64,000 nt of DNA, from NCBI GenBank assembly GCA_963795775.1, contig CAWCJL010000001.1:124001-188000 (forward strand), read 5' to 3'. The position numbers were made by a program, and so were the translations under genes. The notes below the pieces were generated by a model. That model saw nothing but the letters and a program-made list of their open reading frames with translations, ran no database searches and was not told where the DNA came from. Position 1 is the first letter of the stretch, and every line of letters starts with the position of its first letter. Positions 17,186 to 25,636 of this stretch are shown here, in pieces. The DNA comes from CAWCJL01 sp963795775. GTDB lineage: Bacteria; Acidobacteriota; Terriglobia; Terriglobales; Acidobacteriaceae.

Positions 17186-17713
17186 TCACCTGCAATGCAG
17201 TTCCTTGCCGGCGCGGAGCAGCTTCCCATAGCTGTCAGCTTTGAATTCGTCTTCTTCATGGCATAAGGCGTGGCCAAGCTCGTGCGTAACGGCAAGTTCC
17301 AGCAGGTCGTCGATGCTGCTGGACCAGTACTTCATCAACTCTGCGCGCCTCGCGGGAACGGGTGCGACCAGGGCTTCTTCGAAGAAGGTCTCGCGGTGCT
17401 GCAGCGAACTGAATGCGGGACTGTCGGGCTCACCCCCGATGCGGTGCTTGATCCCCTTCCAATCCTCGGAACGGACGAGCACCCACGTCCACTCTCCTAA
17501 CGCCCGTGCGGGATAACGGTTTAGAACCGTAACGAGGACCTTCATCTGCTTCTGGCAGAGTTCTTTCGAGTATCCGGTATTGCAGACGAAGTGCTGGTGT
17601 GCAGCAGATGTCGGCTGGACGGTTTGCGCCCGCAGTGAAGGCAGAGCGAGGGATGAGGCGAAGAGGAGGAGGAGGAGGAGGAAGGGAAGACGACGTGAGC
17701 AGGAATTTCGCAC
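17186..17713 (-). CDS. Secreted small HExxH zincin-like protein
   Basis: This 175-residue protein has an Arg-rich n-region and an unusually Leu-rich signal core (PFLLLLLLFASSLALPSLRA), so it is exported. Near the C-terminus, LELAVTHELGHALCHEEDEF carries HExxH at 144-148 with E154, E156 and D160 as possible third ligands. This is the zinc-peptidase active site plan, but the domain is much smaller than most peptidases. Two cysteines early in the mature chain (VCNTGYSKELC) may pair. No family name is certain; a peptidase is likely but unproven. Confidence 0.7.
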   Translation of the reverse strand: MRNSCSRRLPFLLLLLLFASSLALPSLRAQTVQPTSAAHQHFVCNTGYSKELCQKQMKVLVTVLNRYPARALGEWTWVLVRSEDWKGIKHRIGGEPDSPAFSSLQHRETFFEEALVAPVPARRAELMKYWSSSIDDLLELAVTHELGHALCHEEDEFKADSYGKLLRAGKELHCR

Positions 17714-17918
17714 GGGGCACCTCCAGCGGTGCCCGGATCGTGGATCTTAGCGTTGCGTACCTCCATGCAAGAGGCGTACTCTCCCGGTCGCATTTACCTC
17801 ACGCGGAGAATGGCGATATCTACCCGTATCTGTGACATTTGTGCGATGTCAGCCGGGTCGATTCGGGGTAGACTCGGTGGCACGTGATGGGTAGCGCGTT
17901 TGTGAGGTCACTGCACTT

Positions 17919-20165
17919 GTGAGTGAGGCAGTTCCAAACCCGGGTGTTACCTGTTTTGGCGGCTTTGAGGTTGACCTGCGGAGCGAGGAATTACGCAAGG
18001 GGAGCGTACCTGTTCGCCTGCCGGCGCAATCGTTTCAGGTACTGCGGATGTTGTTGAGCCGGCCCGGGGAGCTGGTGACCCGGCAGGAACTGCAGAAGGC
18101 GCTATGGCCCGGCGACTCCTTTGGCGACTTCGAACACGGCCTCAACGCCGCCGTAAACCGCCTCCGCGAAGCGCTTGGCGACTCGGCGGACGCACCTCGG
18201 TTTATCGAAACCCTGCCTCGCCGGGGCTACCGGTTCATCGCCTCGCTCGATCCCCAAGTGCCGCCCCAAGCGTCGCCTCAGCCAGACCTGCTACCCCAGC
18301 CAGCAAAGGCCGGCATAGACCTCCCGAAGCAAGCCGTCGCCGCAGCCAGCGCCCCGCTCCCGCCACCACAGACAAATGCCTCCGGGGAGCTCCGGCCTCC
18401 CCGCATCCGACGCATGCCAGTGCTTCTCCTATTTACCGTGCTCGTCGTGGTAGCTGTCCTGTTTGCCGCGAGGGAATGGCGGCTTTCGACATCCCGCGCT
18501 TCAGGTGCGGAACTGAACACCGGCCGCAACTACGCGGCAGTGCAGATCTCGCCCCTTACTACGTTGCCCGGAACCGAGGTCGGACCAACCTTCTCACCGG
18601 ATGGCAGCCAGGTCGCCTTTGCCTGGGATGGCGGGAAGCCAGACAAAACCAGCCCCTACGATCTCTACGTCAAGGTGATCGGATCCGAGCGCATGGAGCA
18701 GCTCACCCATCACCCGGCAGCGTGGATCATTCCGGCCTGGTCGCCGGATGGCCGCGATATCGCTTTTGCGCGAATGGGTCCGGGGATGACGGGCATCTTT
18801 GTGATCTCCGCCCTCGGAGGGCCCGAGCGCAAGCTCGCCGACGCTCGCTATACATACTCTCCACTTCTCAGCCTGAGCTGGTCACCTGACGGACAGCTCC
18901 TGGCCTTTGGCACCGATGATGGAATACGCGAGGTCAGCATCTCTGACGGCGACGTACGATCCTTCGGTGATATACCGGGTTGTCACCCCACGGGAACCCC
19001 CGCCTTCTCTCCCGATGGGCAATGGATCGCGTTCAGTTGCTACCTCGACCTGAGCTATGACCTGGAGGTTATGCCGGCGCGCGGGGGAACGGCAAGGAAG
19101 CTGACACGGGTCTATGACGCTCCCCTCCCAATCGCCTGGTCCGCAGACAGCACGCGCATTCTCTACACGGAGTCCTATCGGCTCCTAGCCATGAGCCGGG
19201 AAGGTGGCCGCCCACAGCCCCTCAATTTCGCTGCTGGGGCTGTCGATTTCACGCACGCGGCTCTCGACCCCGCAGTGGCTCTTCGTGGAGATCGGCTGGC
19301 TTACGCAGATTGGACAACCAACGTGAATCTCTGGCGCCTGGATCTCCGGCCTGCCAGGGAAGGTGCCACTTCACTGATTACAGCAACATCTCGTCTGCAG
19401 CGGTCGCCGGACATCTCACCGGATGGCAAGAGAATCGCCTTTGAATCAGATCGCTCTGGAAGATTCGACGTCTGGATCTCCAACCTAGACGGCAGCGAAG
19501 CCCTTGAGCTGGGCCAATTTCGCACTCGGACTGGTACACCGCGCTGGTCTCCCGACGGCCGGAGGGTCGTCTTCGACTCCAGGGAGACTGGACGGGCGAG
19601 CCTTTACATTGCTGATCCTCAGGCGGGTGTGCCCCGGCGCATTGATACCGGCAATCTGGTGGCCCAAATCCCACATTGGTCGCGCGACGGGAAGTGGATC
19701 TACTTCAACACGCTCTCCCCAAATGGTCTCACCTCCGGAGGGGTTTTTAAGGTTTCGCCGGAAGGAGGAACTCCCCGCCTGGTCACATCCACCCCCGGGT
19801 TCAATGCTCAAGAAGATTTAACCGCACACACCCTCTACTTCATGGCCGGCTTTAGCGATGCGCCGATTCACGAGCTCGATCTCACAACAGGAAAAGAAAA
19901 CAGCGTCCAGGGCATGCCACCCGTGGACACGCCAACCGACTGGGTGGTCGCGTCCAAGGGCATCTACTTCATCGATCCCGCCGCTAAACCCGCAACGATT
20001 AACTTCTATGACTTCGCCTCGCACCGCGTCACCCGACGCATGCCGCTCCCCAAACCGCCCTATTACTGGGGCGGCCTGGCGCTCTCCGCGGACGAAACCT
20101 GGCTCGCTTACGCCCAGGTCGACCGCAACGACAGCGACCTGATGCTGGCGGAGGGCTTTCGCTAG
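17919..20165 (+). CDS. Winged-helix / transmembrane / PD40 beta-propeller regulator (CadC-like)
   Basis: This 748-residue protein starts at GTG 17919 (MSEAVPNPGVTCFGGFEVDL). Residues 12-108 form an OmpR/PhoB-type winged helix, with LLSRPGELVTRQELQKALWP and the C-terminal hairpin FIETLPRRGYRFIA. A Pro-rich linker leads to one membrane helix (166-184, MPVLLLFTVLVVVAVLFAAR). The remainder repeats FSPDGSQVAFAW-, WSPDGRDIAFAR-, SPDGKRIAFESD-type motifs, a TolB-like PD40 propeller outside the membrane. This is a one-component membrane regulator that would bind DNA directly in response to an external or protein signal. Such proteins are expanded in Acidobacteriota. Its target is unknown. Confidence 0.9.
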   Translation: MSEAVPNPGVTCFGGFEVDLRSEELRKGSVPVRLPAQSFQVLRMLLSRPGELVTRQELQKALWPGDSFGDFEHGLNAAVNRLREALGDSADAPRFIETLPRRGYRFIASLDPQVPPQASPQPDLLPQPAKAGIDLPKQAVAAASAPLPPPQTNASGELRPPRIRRMPVLLLFTVLVVVAVLFAAREWRLSTSRASGAELNTGRNYAAVQISPLTTLPGTEVGPTFSPDGSQVAFAWDGGKPDKTSPYDLYVKVIGSERMEQLTHHPAAWIIPAWSPDGRDIAFARMGPGMTGIFVISALGGPERKLADARYTYSPLLSLSWSPDGQLLAFGTDDGIREVSISDGDVRSFGDIPGCHPTGTPAFSPDGQWIAFSCYLDLSYDLEVMPARGGTARKLTRVYDAPLPIAWSADSTRILYTESYRLLAMSREGGRPQPLNFAAGAVDFTHAALDPAVALRGDRLAYADWTTNVNLWRLDLRPAREGATSLITATSRLQRSPDISPDGKRIAFESDRSGRFDVWISNLDGSEALELGQFRTRTGTPRWSPDGRRVVFDSRETGRASLYIADPQAGVPRRIDTGNLVAQIPHWSRDGKWIYFNTLSPNGLTSGGVFKVSPEGGTPRLVTSTPGFNAQEDLTAHTLYFMAGFSDAPIHELDLTTGKENSVQGMPPVDTPTDWVVASKGIYFIDPAAKPATINFYDFASHRVTRRMPLPKPPYYWGGLALSADETWLAYAQVDRNDSDLMLAEGFR

Positions 20166-20284
20166 ACACGAGATGGGAGAGGCTTGCTGCAAGAGGGTTA
20201 GCCGCTCGAGGGGAAGACCTGAGTTCCGATACGAGTGCAGGGGAGAGCCAGTGGCGTAGACTGGCTCTTTTTATTGGAGGCGGG

Positions 20285-21634
20285 ATGCGGGCTTGGGCCG
20301 GGTGGTGGGGAGGGATGCTGCTGCTGTTGGGTGTGGGTGTCAGCGCCGGGCAGCAGGCGGGGCTGGGGATCGATCCGGGGATTGCGCAGCAGATCGCGGC
20401 GGTGAGGGCGATCGACAATCATGCGCACCCGGTGCTGGCGCCGCCGGAGGAGAAGACGGACCGCGAGTTCGATGCGCTGCCGGTGGATGCGATGGAGCCG
20501 CAGTCGGACCCGGTCGCACTGCGGCCGGATTTTCCGCTGCTGGGCGATGCATGGCAGGCGCTATGGGGTTTCAGCACGCCGCCGCCGCTCGATGCGCGGG
20601 GGCTGGAGGCGCTCGAAGCGGCGCGGGGGCGGGTGCGGGCGCGGGAGGGCGAGGGGTATCCGGACTGGGTGCTGGACCAGGCGGGGATCGGGACGATGCT
20701 GGCCAATCGTGTGGCGATGGGGCGGGGCGTGGAGCCGCCGCGCTTTCGCTGGGTGCCCTATGTTGACGCGCTGCTGTTTCCGCTGGACAACAGCGGGCTG
20801 GCGGCTGCGTCACCTGACCGCAAGCAGTTCTTCGCGCTGGAAGACAAGTTGCGCGCGCGGTACTGGAAAGAGGCCGGGGTGAGCGCGGCTCCGGGGACGC
20901 TCGAAGAGTACCTGGAGCGGATTGTGAAGCCGACGCTGGCGCGGCAGAAGGCGGGCGGCGCGGTGGCGGAGAAGTTTGAGGTGGCGTATCTGCGCTCGCT
21001 GGACTTCGGCAATCCGACGCAGGCAGAGGCGGAGCGCGTGTACGCGCAGTGGGTTCATGGCGGCCAGCCGGACGATGCGGCGTACAAGCGGCTGCAGGAT
21101 TTTCTCTTCCGCTATATCGCGGTGGAATGCGGGCGGCTGGGCATGCCGGTGCACCTGCATGCCATGGCGGGCGGGGGCAGCTATTTCTCAGTGAGCGGGG
21201 TGAATCCACTGTTGATGGAGCCGCTGTTCAACGATCCGCAATTGCGCAAAACGCGTTTTGTGCTGCTGCATGGCGGGTGGCCGTACGTGCGGGAGATTGC
21301 GTCGATGCTGCAGAAGCCGAATGTGTATCTCGATATCTCGCAGCAGTCGATGGTGATGACGCCGCGGACGATGGCGGGGTGGCTGCGGGAGTGGCTGGAG
21401 TGGGAGCCGGAGAAAGTGCTGTTCGGGACGGATGCGTATCCCTACTCGCCGGAGCTGGGTTGGGAAGAGGCGGCGTGGATTGCCAACCGGAATGCGCGCG
21501 CGGCGCTGGGTATCGCGCTGAGCGGGATGCTGGCGGATGGGGAGATCAGCCGGGCGCGAGCGGGGGAGCTGGCGCGGATGGTGCTGCGGGGGAACGCGGA
21601 GGCGCTGTACGGGTTCGCCGGGGCTGGTAGGTAA
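20285..21634 (+). CDS. Secreted amidohydrolase (Amidohydro_2 family)
   Basis: This 449-residue protein has a signal peptide (MRAWAGWWGGMLLLLGVGVS). Metal-site motifs follow the amidohydrolase TIM-barrel order: AVRAIDNHAHPVL (HxH), a mid-protein GMPVHLHAMAGGGSYFS, TRFVLLHGGWPYVREIASML and KVLFGTDAYPYSPELG with the catalytic Asp. Length is above the usual 300, mostly from an insert between the first His motif and the barrel. It would hydrolyse or decarboxylate a small carboxylate or lactone in the periplasm; the substrate is unknown. GGAGG just upstream of the ATG supports the start. Confidence 0.85.
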   Translation: MRAWAGWWGGMLLLLGVGVSAGQQAGLGIDPGIAQQIAAVRAIDNHAHPVLAPPEEKTDREFDALPVDAMEPQSDPVALRPDFPLLGDAWQALWGFSTPPPLDARGLEALEAARGRVRAREGEGYPDWVLDQAGIGTMLANRVAMGRGVEPPRFRWVPYVDALLFPLDNSGLAAASPDRKQFFALEDKLRARYWKEAGVSAAPGTLEEYLERIVKPTLARQKAGGAVAEKFEVAYLRSLDFGNPTQAEAERVYAQWVHGGQPDDAAYKRLQDFLFRYIAVECGRLGMPVHLHAMAGGGSYFSVSGVNPLLMEPLFNDPQLRKTRFVLLHGGWPYVREIASMLQKPNVYLDISQQSMVMTPRTMAGWLREWLEWEPEKVLFGTDAYPYSPELGWEEAAWIANRNARAALGIALSGMLADGEISRARAGELARMVLRGNAEALYGFAGAGR

Positions 21635-21682
21635 CTGTAGCGGTTGCGGTATTTCCGAATGAGGTGCGCTGCCGGACGGGGG

Positions 21683-21773
21683 TCTGCGCTCTCGCGCAGA
21701 TGCCCACCCTTCGCGCAGGAGGCGGACGTGGCGGCTTTCGCGTTGCAGAGGCGCGAAGGATGGGGCACCCGGG
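21683..21773. repeat. Family B hairpin repeat, copy 2
   Basis: Arms are GATGCCCACCCTTCGCGC and GCGCGAAGGATGGGGCACC, with the interior GGCGGACGTGGCGGCTTTCG shared with copy 3. CCTTCGCGC pairs perfectly with GCGCGAAGG. A family A array starts about 30 bp further on. Confidence 0.85.
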
Positions 21774-21799
21774 TGTGTGGTGCCCGATTCGGAGAGAGG

Positions 21800-22060
21800 G
21801 GAGAGCAGATCCCTCGGCTCACCGCGTTCGCTCGGGATGACACGGGTGGGCTCACTGCGTTCGCTCGGGATGACACGGAGGCCCACTGCGTTCGCTTGGG
21901 ATGATGCGGAGGGCCCACTGCGTTCGCTCGGGATGACACGGAGGCCCACTGCGTTCGCTTGGGATGATGCGGAGGGCCCACTGCGTTCGCTCGGGATGAC
22001 ACGGGAGGGGCTGAGTTCGCTCGGGATGACGCGGGGGGCTCACTGCTCTCACTTGGGTTG
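21800..22060 (+). repeat. Family A-derived tandem array, units of about 31-32 bp
   Basis: At least seven successive units of the form CACTGCGTTCGCTCGGGATG plus ACACGGAGGCC (or TTGGGATGATGCGGAGGGCC) alternate to give a 63-bp higher-order period. With repeat B it fills the 460-bp gap before the PadR gene. There are no unique spacers, so it is not a CRISPR array. Confidence 0.85.
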
Positions 22061-22094
22061 ACATTCTACTCAAGCGGGCGAATACTTGGGTCGA

Positions 22095-22448
22095 ATGACT
22101 CCCCGAGAGAATAACGACGACCGCATTGCTTTGTTGCAGGGCACGCTGGACCTGCTGATTTTGAAGACGCTGGTCTTGGGACCGTGCCATGGGCAAGGTG
22201 TGGCGCGCTTGATTCAGCGCCAGTCCGAAGAGGTATTTCTGGTCGATCACGGATCGCTGTATGTTGCCCTGCAGCGCCTGGAAGATAGGAAGTGGATCAG
22301 CGCCAAGTGGGGCGTAAGCGAAAACAATCGCAAGGCCCGGTTCTATTCGCTGACGGCGAAGGGACGCGAGCAACTTGCGGAGAAGATCGGCGAGTGGCAG
22401 CGGCTGACGCGGGCTATGAGTTTGATTCTTGATTCCGCAACGGGCTGA
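22095..22448 (+). CDS. PadR-family transcriptional regulator
   Basis: The protein is 117 residues from the ATG at 22095 (MTPRENNDDRIALLQGTLDL). A TTG at 22086 could add three residues. The winged helix has LLQGTLDLLILKTLVLGPCH, then L-I-Q-R-Q, DHGSLYVALQRLEDRKWISA and ARFYSLTAKGREQL, the standard PadR pattern, with a dimerising C-terminal helix. It lies 18 bp before the ADOP permease and the two are probably one transcript. PadR-permease pairs of this kind are typical of Acidobacteriota, with the regulator likely controlling its own operon. Confidence 0.92.
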   Translation: MTPRENNDDRIALLQGTLDLLILKTLVLGPCHGQGVARLIQRQSEEVFLVDHGSLYVALQRLEDRKWISAKWGVSENNRKARFYSLTAKGREQLAEKIGEWQRLTRAMSLILDSATG

Positions 22449-22466
22449 AGACTGACGAGGCATAGC

Positions 22467-25130
22467 ATGTTCAGGCGCAAGCGAAGCACCGAGGATTTTG
22501 CCGAAGAGATCAAGTCGCATCTGGAACTGGAAGCCGATGAGCTGCGGCGCGAGGGCATGAGCGAGGACGCAGCGCAGCGCGAAGCACGGCGTGAGTTCGG
22601 AAATGTGCGCAGGGCGCAAGAGCAGTTCTACCTGAAGGACAGATGGGTGGGCCTGGACAGGCTGATTCGCGACATGCGGTTCGCGTTGCGGTCTCTCTGC
22701 AAGAGCCCCGGATTTGCCGCCGCGGCCATTCTTACGCTTGCGCTGGGGATCGGCGCAAATACCGCGGTCTTCAGCGTGATGAACGCGGTGCTGTTGCGAT
22801 CGCTGCCGGTGGCCCATCCGGATCGCCTGGTGTATTTGAGGACGTCCAACCCTCCTCGCGGTACGGGCACCATCGATTCCAATGAGACGTTTTCCTATCC
22901 TGTGTACGATGCTCTACGCCGGCAAGGCCTGGGGCTCTCGCCTGTGATGGCCTATGTTCCTTTATCGGGGAGCAAGGTCGCGGTTCGCTATGGAGCGCAG
23001 CCGGAAGAGGCGGAAGGCGACATGGTGAGCGGCACGTTCTTTTCGGGATTGGGCGTGAAGCTGATTCGCGGTCGAGGCTTCAGCGAGGAGGATGAGACCG
23101 ATCATGCACCGATTGCCATCATCAGCTACCGCTATTGGACGCAACGGTTTGCGCGCAGCCCGGATGTACTGGGGACGACGCTCTATGTGAACGGCGTGGC
23201 GGCCACGATTGTGGGAGTTGCCGCGGAGGGCTTCGAGGGGGTCGAGGCAGGCGAATCCACGGATTTCTGGATTCCGATGCAGAGCCGCCCGGAACTGAAC
23301 GCGTGGGGCAATCCGCTGGAGAATGGGAAGACGTACATCGCAGATCCCACATGGTGGTGCCTGCGGCTGATCGGGCGTCTGGCTCCCGGCGTGAGTCGGG
23401 AGCAGGCAGTGGCGCAACTGCAGCCGGTGTTTCAGCGAGCGGCTTACATTGGGCTAGGCGCGCCGATGGAGGGCGAGAGGCCGCCGACGTTGAGCCTCGT
23501 AGAGGCGAAGAATTTCCCGGGATATGACAAGCGATATGGAAATCCTCTGCGCATCCTGATGGCGATGGTGGGACTTGTGCTGCTGATCGCGTTGACCAAC
23601 GTGGTGATGCTGCTGATGGCGCGGAACGCAGCAAGGCAACGCGAGTTTTCCGTACGGCAGGCGCTGGGTGCGGGACGCGGCGAGTTGCTGCGACAACTGC
23701 TGGCGGAGAGTCTGATCCTGGTCTCGGCAGGCGGCGCGCTGGCCTGGGGTTTTGCGGAGATGGCGACGAGGCTGCTGGGAAGCTGGGCGCAGATCGAGTC
23801 CAGCCTGGCGCCGGACAAGACGGTGTTGTTGTTCACACTGGGCGTGCTGGTGTTGGCTGCGATGCTGTTCGGGCTTGCGCCGCTGCGTGTAGCACTTGCC
23901 GGCGGAGCCGAGCAGGCGCTGAAGACTTCGGCGGCCGTCTCGAATGCGGACGCGGGCAGATCGCGCACCGGACGGATGATTGTGGCCATGCAGATGGCGC
24001 TGTGCGTGGTGTTGCTGGCCGGCGGAGGGCTGCTCATTCGCACGTTGCGCAATCTGGAAAACACGCCGCTGGGGATGCGGGTCGATGGGCTGGTGGTCTT
24101 CGGAGTGAAACCGAACATCACGTCGGTTCCCGAAGGCACTGCGTTTTACGTGAGACTGATGGAGAGGCTGCGCGCTTTGCCTGGTGTCGAGTCCGTGACG
24201 GTGATGCAACAACGCCTCGGCTCCGGGTGGTCCCAGAACAGCGAGATGACTGTTGACGGGAAAATGCCCGATGTAGCGAATGGAACGTCGAGGACGGTCC
24301 GCAGCAATGTGGTTGGGCCTGAATTCTTTCATACGCTTGGCGTACCGCTGCTGGTGGGCCGCGATTTCGCCGAATCCGATACGGCAAACTCGCCGCATGT
24401 CGGCATCATCAACGAGGAGTTTGCAAAGCGTTTCTTCCCCAATCAAAATCCGCTGGGGCACTCGATCGGAACGGACGATGGCCGCTACCAGATGACCGTG
24501 GTAGGGGTGGTGAAGGACCATAAGTATCGCAGCATCGATGAAGCTCCGATTCCCATGGCCTGGTATATGTATGCGCAGATTCCCGTGACCGGGGCTATGA
24601 ATGTCGAGATGCGTGTGCAGGGCGAGCCGCTGGCCATCTTGCCTTCGGCACGCAGGGTGCTGCAGCAGATGAATCCCAATCTTCCATTGATCCGGCCGAT
24701 GACCCAGCGCGCGCAATACGACACGACGATCTCCGGGCAGATACTTTTTGCACGGCTGGCCGGTTTCTTCGGCTTGCTGGCAGTGATTCTGGTAGCGACG
24801 GGACTCTACGGATCACTGGCGTATCGCGTGAACATGAGGACAGCGGAGATCGGCGTGCGTATGGCTGTAGGCGCGCGGCGTGGACAGGTGGTTTGGATGA
24901 TCCTGCAGGATAGCCTGGTTCTCACGGCTGCTGGGGTGATCACGGGCATTCCGCTGGCGATGCTGGTGGGGCGCGCTTTGGCTTCCTCCTTGTATGGGGT
25001 GAAGCCGATTGATGCGGTCAGCTATGTTTTGGCAATCCTGGGAGTAGCGGGAGTGGCACTGGCGGCAAGTGCCGTGCCTGCCGGGCGTGCGGCGAGTGTG
25101 GACCCGATGAGGGCGCTGCGGACGGAATAG
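22467..25130 (+). CDS. ADOP-type ABC transporter permease (MacB/FtsX-like)
   Basis: This 887-residue protein begins with the ADOP amphipathic head (EEIKSHLELEADELRREGMS, then R-E-A-R-R-E-F-G-N). TM1 follows in FAAAAILTLALGIGANTAVF. A periplasmic MacB-like core comes next, then a FtsX domain in the middle (RILMAMVGLVLLIALTNVVM), a second periplasmic domain and a final FtsX domain with AEIGVRMAVGARRGQVVWMI. This is the duplicated 2x(TM1-PCD-FtsX) plan called acidobacterial duplicated orphan permease; no ATPase gene is adjacent, as the name implies. It is probably a mechanotransmission or efflux component. It is co-oriented with PadR. Confidence 0.92.
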   Translation: MFRRKRSTEDFAEEIKSHLELEADELRREGMSEDAAQREARREFGNVRRAQEQFYLKDRWVGLDRLIRDMRFALRSLCKSPGFAAAAILTLALGIGANTAVFSVMNAVLLRSLPVAHPDRLVYLRTSNPPRGTGTIDSNETFSYPVYDALRRQGLGLSPVMAYVPLSGSKVAVRYGAQPEEAEGDMVSGTFFSGLGVKLIRGRGFSEEDETDHAPIAIISYRYWTQRFARSPDVLGTTLYVNGVAATIVGVAAEGFEGVEAGESTDFWIPMQSRPELNAWGNPLENGKTYIADPTWWCLRLIGRLAPGVSREQAVAQLQPVFQRAAYIGLGAPMEGERPPTLSLVEAKNFPGYDKRYGNPLRILMAMVGLVLLIALTNVVMLLMARNAARQREFSVRQALGAGRGELLRQLLAESLILVSAGGALAWGFAEMATRLLGSWAQIESSLAPDKTVLLFTLGVLVLAAMLFGLAPLRVALAGGAEQALKTSAAVSNADAGRSRTGRMIVAMQMALCVVLLAGGGLLIRTLRNLENTPLGMRVDGLVVFGVKPNITSVPEGTAFYVRLMERLRALPGVESVTVMQQRLGSGWSQNSEMTVDGKMPDVANGTSRTVRSNVVGPEFFHTLGVPLLVGRDFAESDTANSPHVGIINEEFAKRFFPNQNPLGHSIGTDDGRYQMTVVGVVKDHKYRSIDEAPIPMAWYMYAQIPVTGAMNVEMRVQGEPLAILPSARRVLQQMNPNLPLIRPMTQRAQYDTTISGQILFARLAGFFGLLAVILVATGLYGSLAYRVNMRTAEIGVRMAVGARRGQVVWMILQDSLVLTAAGVITGIPLAMLVGRALASSLYGVKPIDAVSYVLAILGVAGVALAASAVPAGRAASVDPMRALRTE

Positions 25131-25193
25131 AAGGTTTGGGCTTTCGAAAAAAGCTATCGCGAGGATCGCAGCGGGATGGCATGTGAACAGGTC

Positions 25194-25270
25194 CCGCGCA
25201 GATGCCCACCCTTCGCGCAAGGGGACGTGGCGGCTTTCGCGTTGGAGAGGCGCGAAGGATGGGGCACCCG
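25194..25270. repeat. Family B hairpin repeat, copy 3
   Basis: Arms GATGCCCACCCTTCGCGC and GCGCGAAGGATGGGGCACC are identical to copy 2, with a shorter interior (AAGGGGACGTGGCGGCTTTC). It lies downstream of the ADOP stop and about 40 bp before a family A array. Confidence 0.85.
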
Positions 25271-25309
25271 AGTGTGGTGGCGATTCGGGCGAGACGGATA
25301 GAAACAAAA

Positions 25310-25620
25310 GCAGATCCCTCGGCTCACTGCGTTCGCTCGGGATGACACGGGTGGCCCCACTGCGTTGGCTCGGGATGACAAAACGAGAAACAGATCCCTC
25401 GGCTGCGCTCGGGATGACACGGCAAACCGCGGGTCCTTCGGCTCGCTGCGCTCGCTCAGGATGACAACCGTTCGCTCGGGAGGACACGGGGGTTCATTGC
25501 GTTCGCTCGGGATGACACGGAGGTTCACTGCGCTCGCTCAGGATGACGACCTTTGCGCGTGACGCTCGGGATGACAGCCCTTCGTGTGCTGGGGATGACA
25601 ATCGTTCGCGCTCGGGACGA
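25310..25620 (+). repeat. Family A repeat array, degenerate
   Basis: About ten copies of varied length share GCTCGGGATGACA or GCTCAGGATGACA ends, including one full copy near 25432-25465 (GGTCCTTCGGCTCGCTGCGC). With repeat B it fills the 506-bp gap between the ADOP stop and the convergent amidohydrolase. The array stops 15 bp from that gene's stop codon. Confidence 0.85.
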
Positions 25621-25636
25621 CGGCCTTCGCGCAGGG

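Noticed and set aside
21800..22060. Regular 31-32 bp repeats considered as a CRISPR array
   Set aside because: Units are contiguous with no unique spacers, differ internally and belong to the dispersed family A; no cas genes are nearby.
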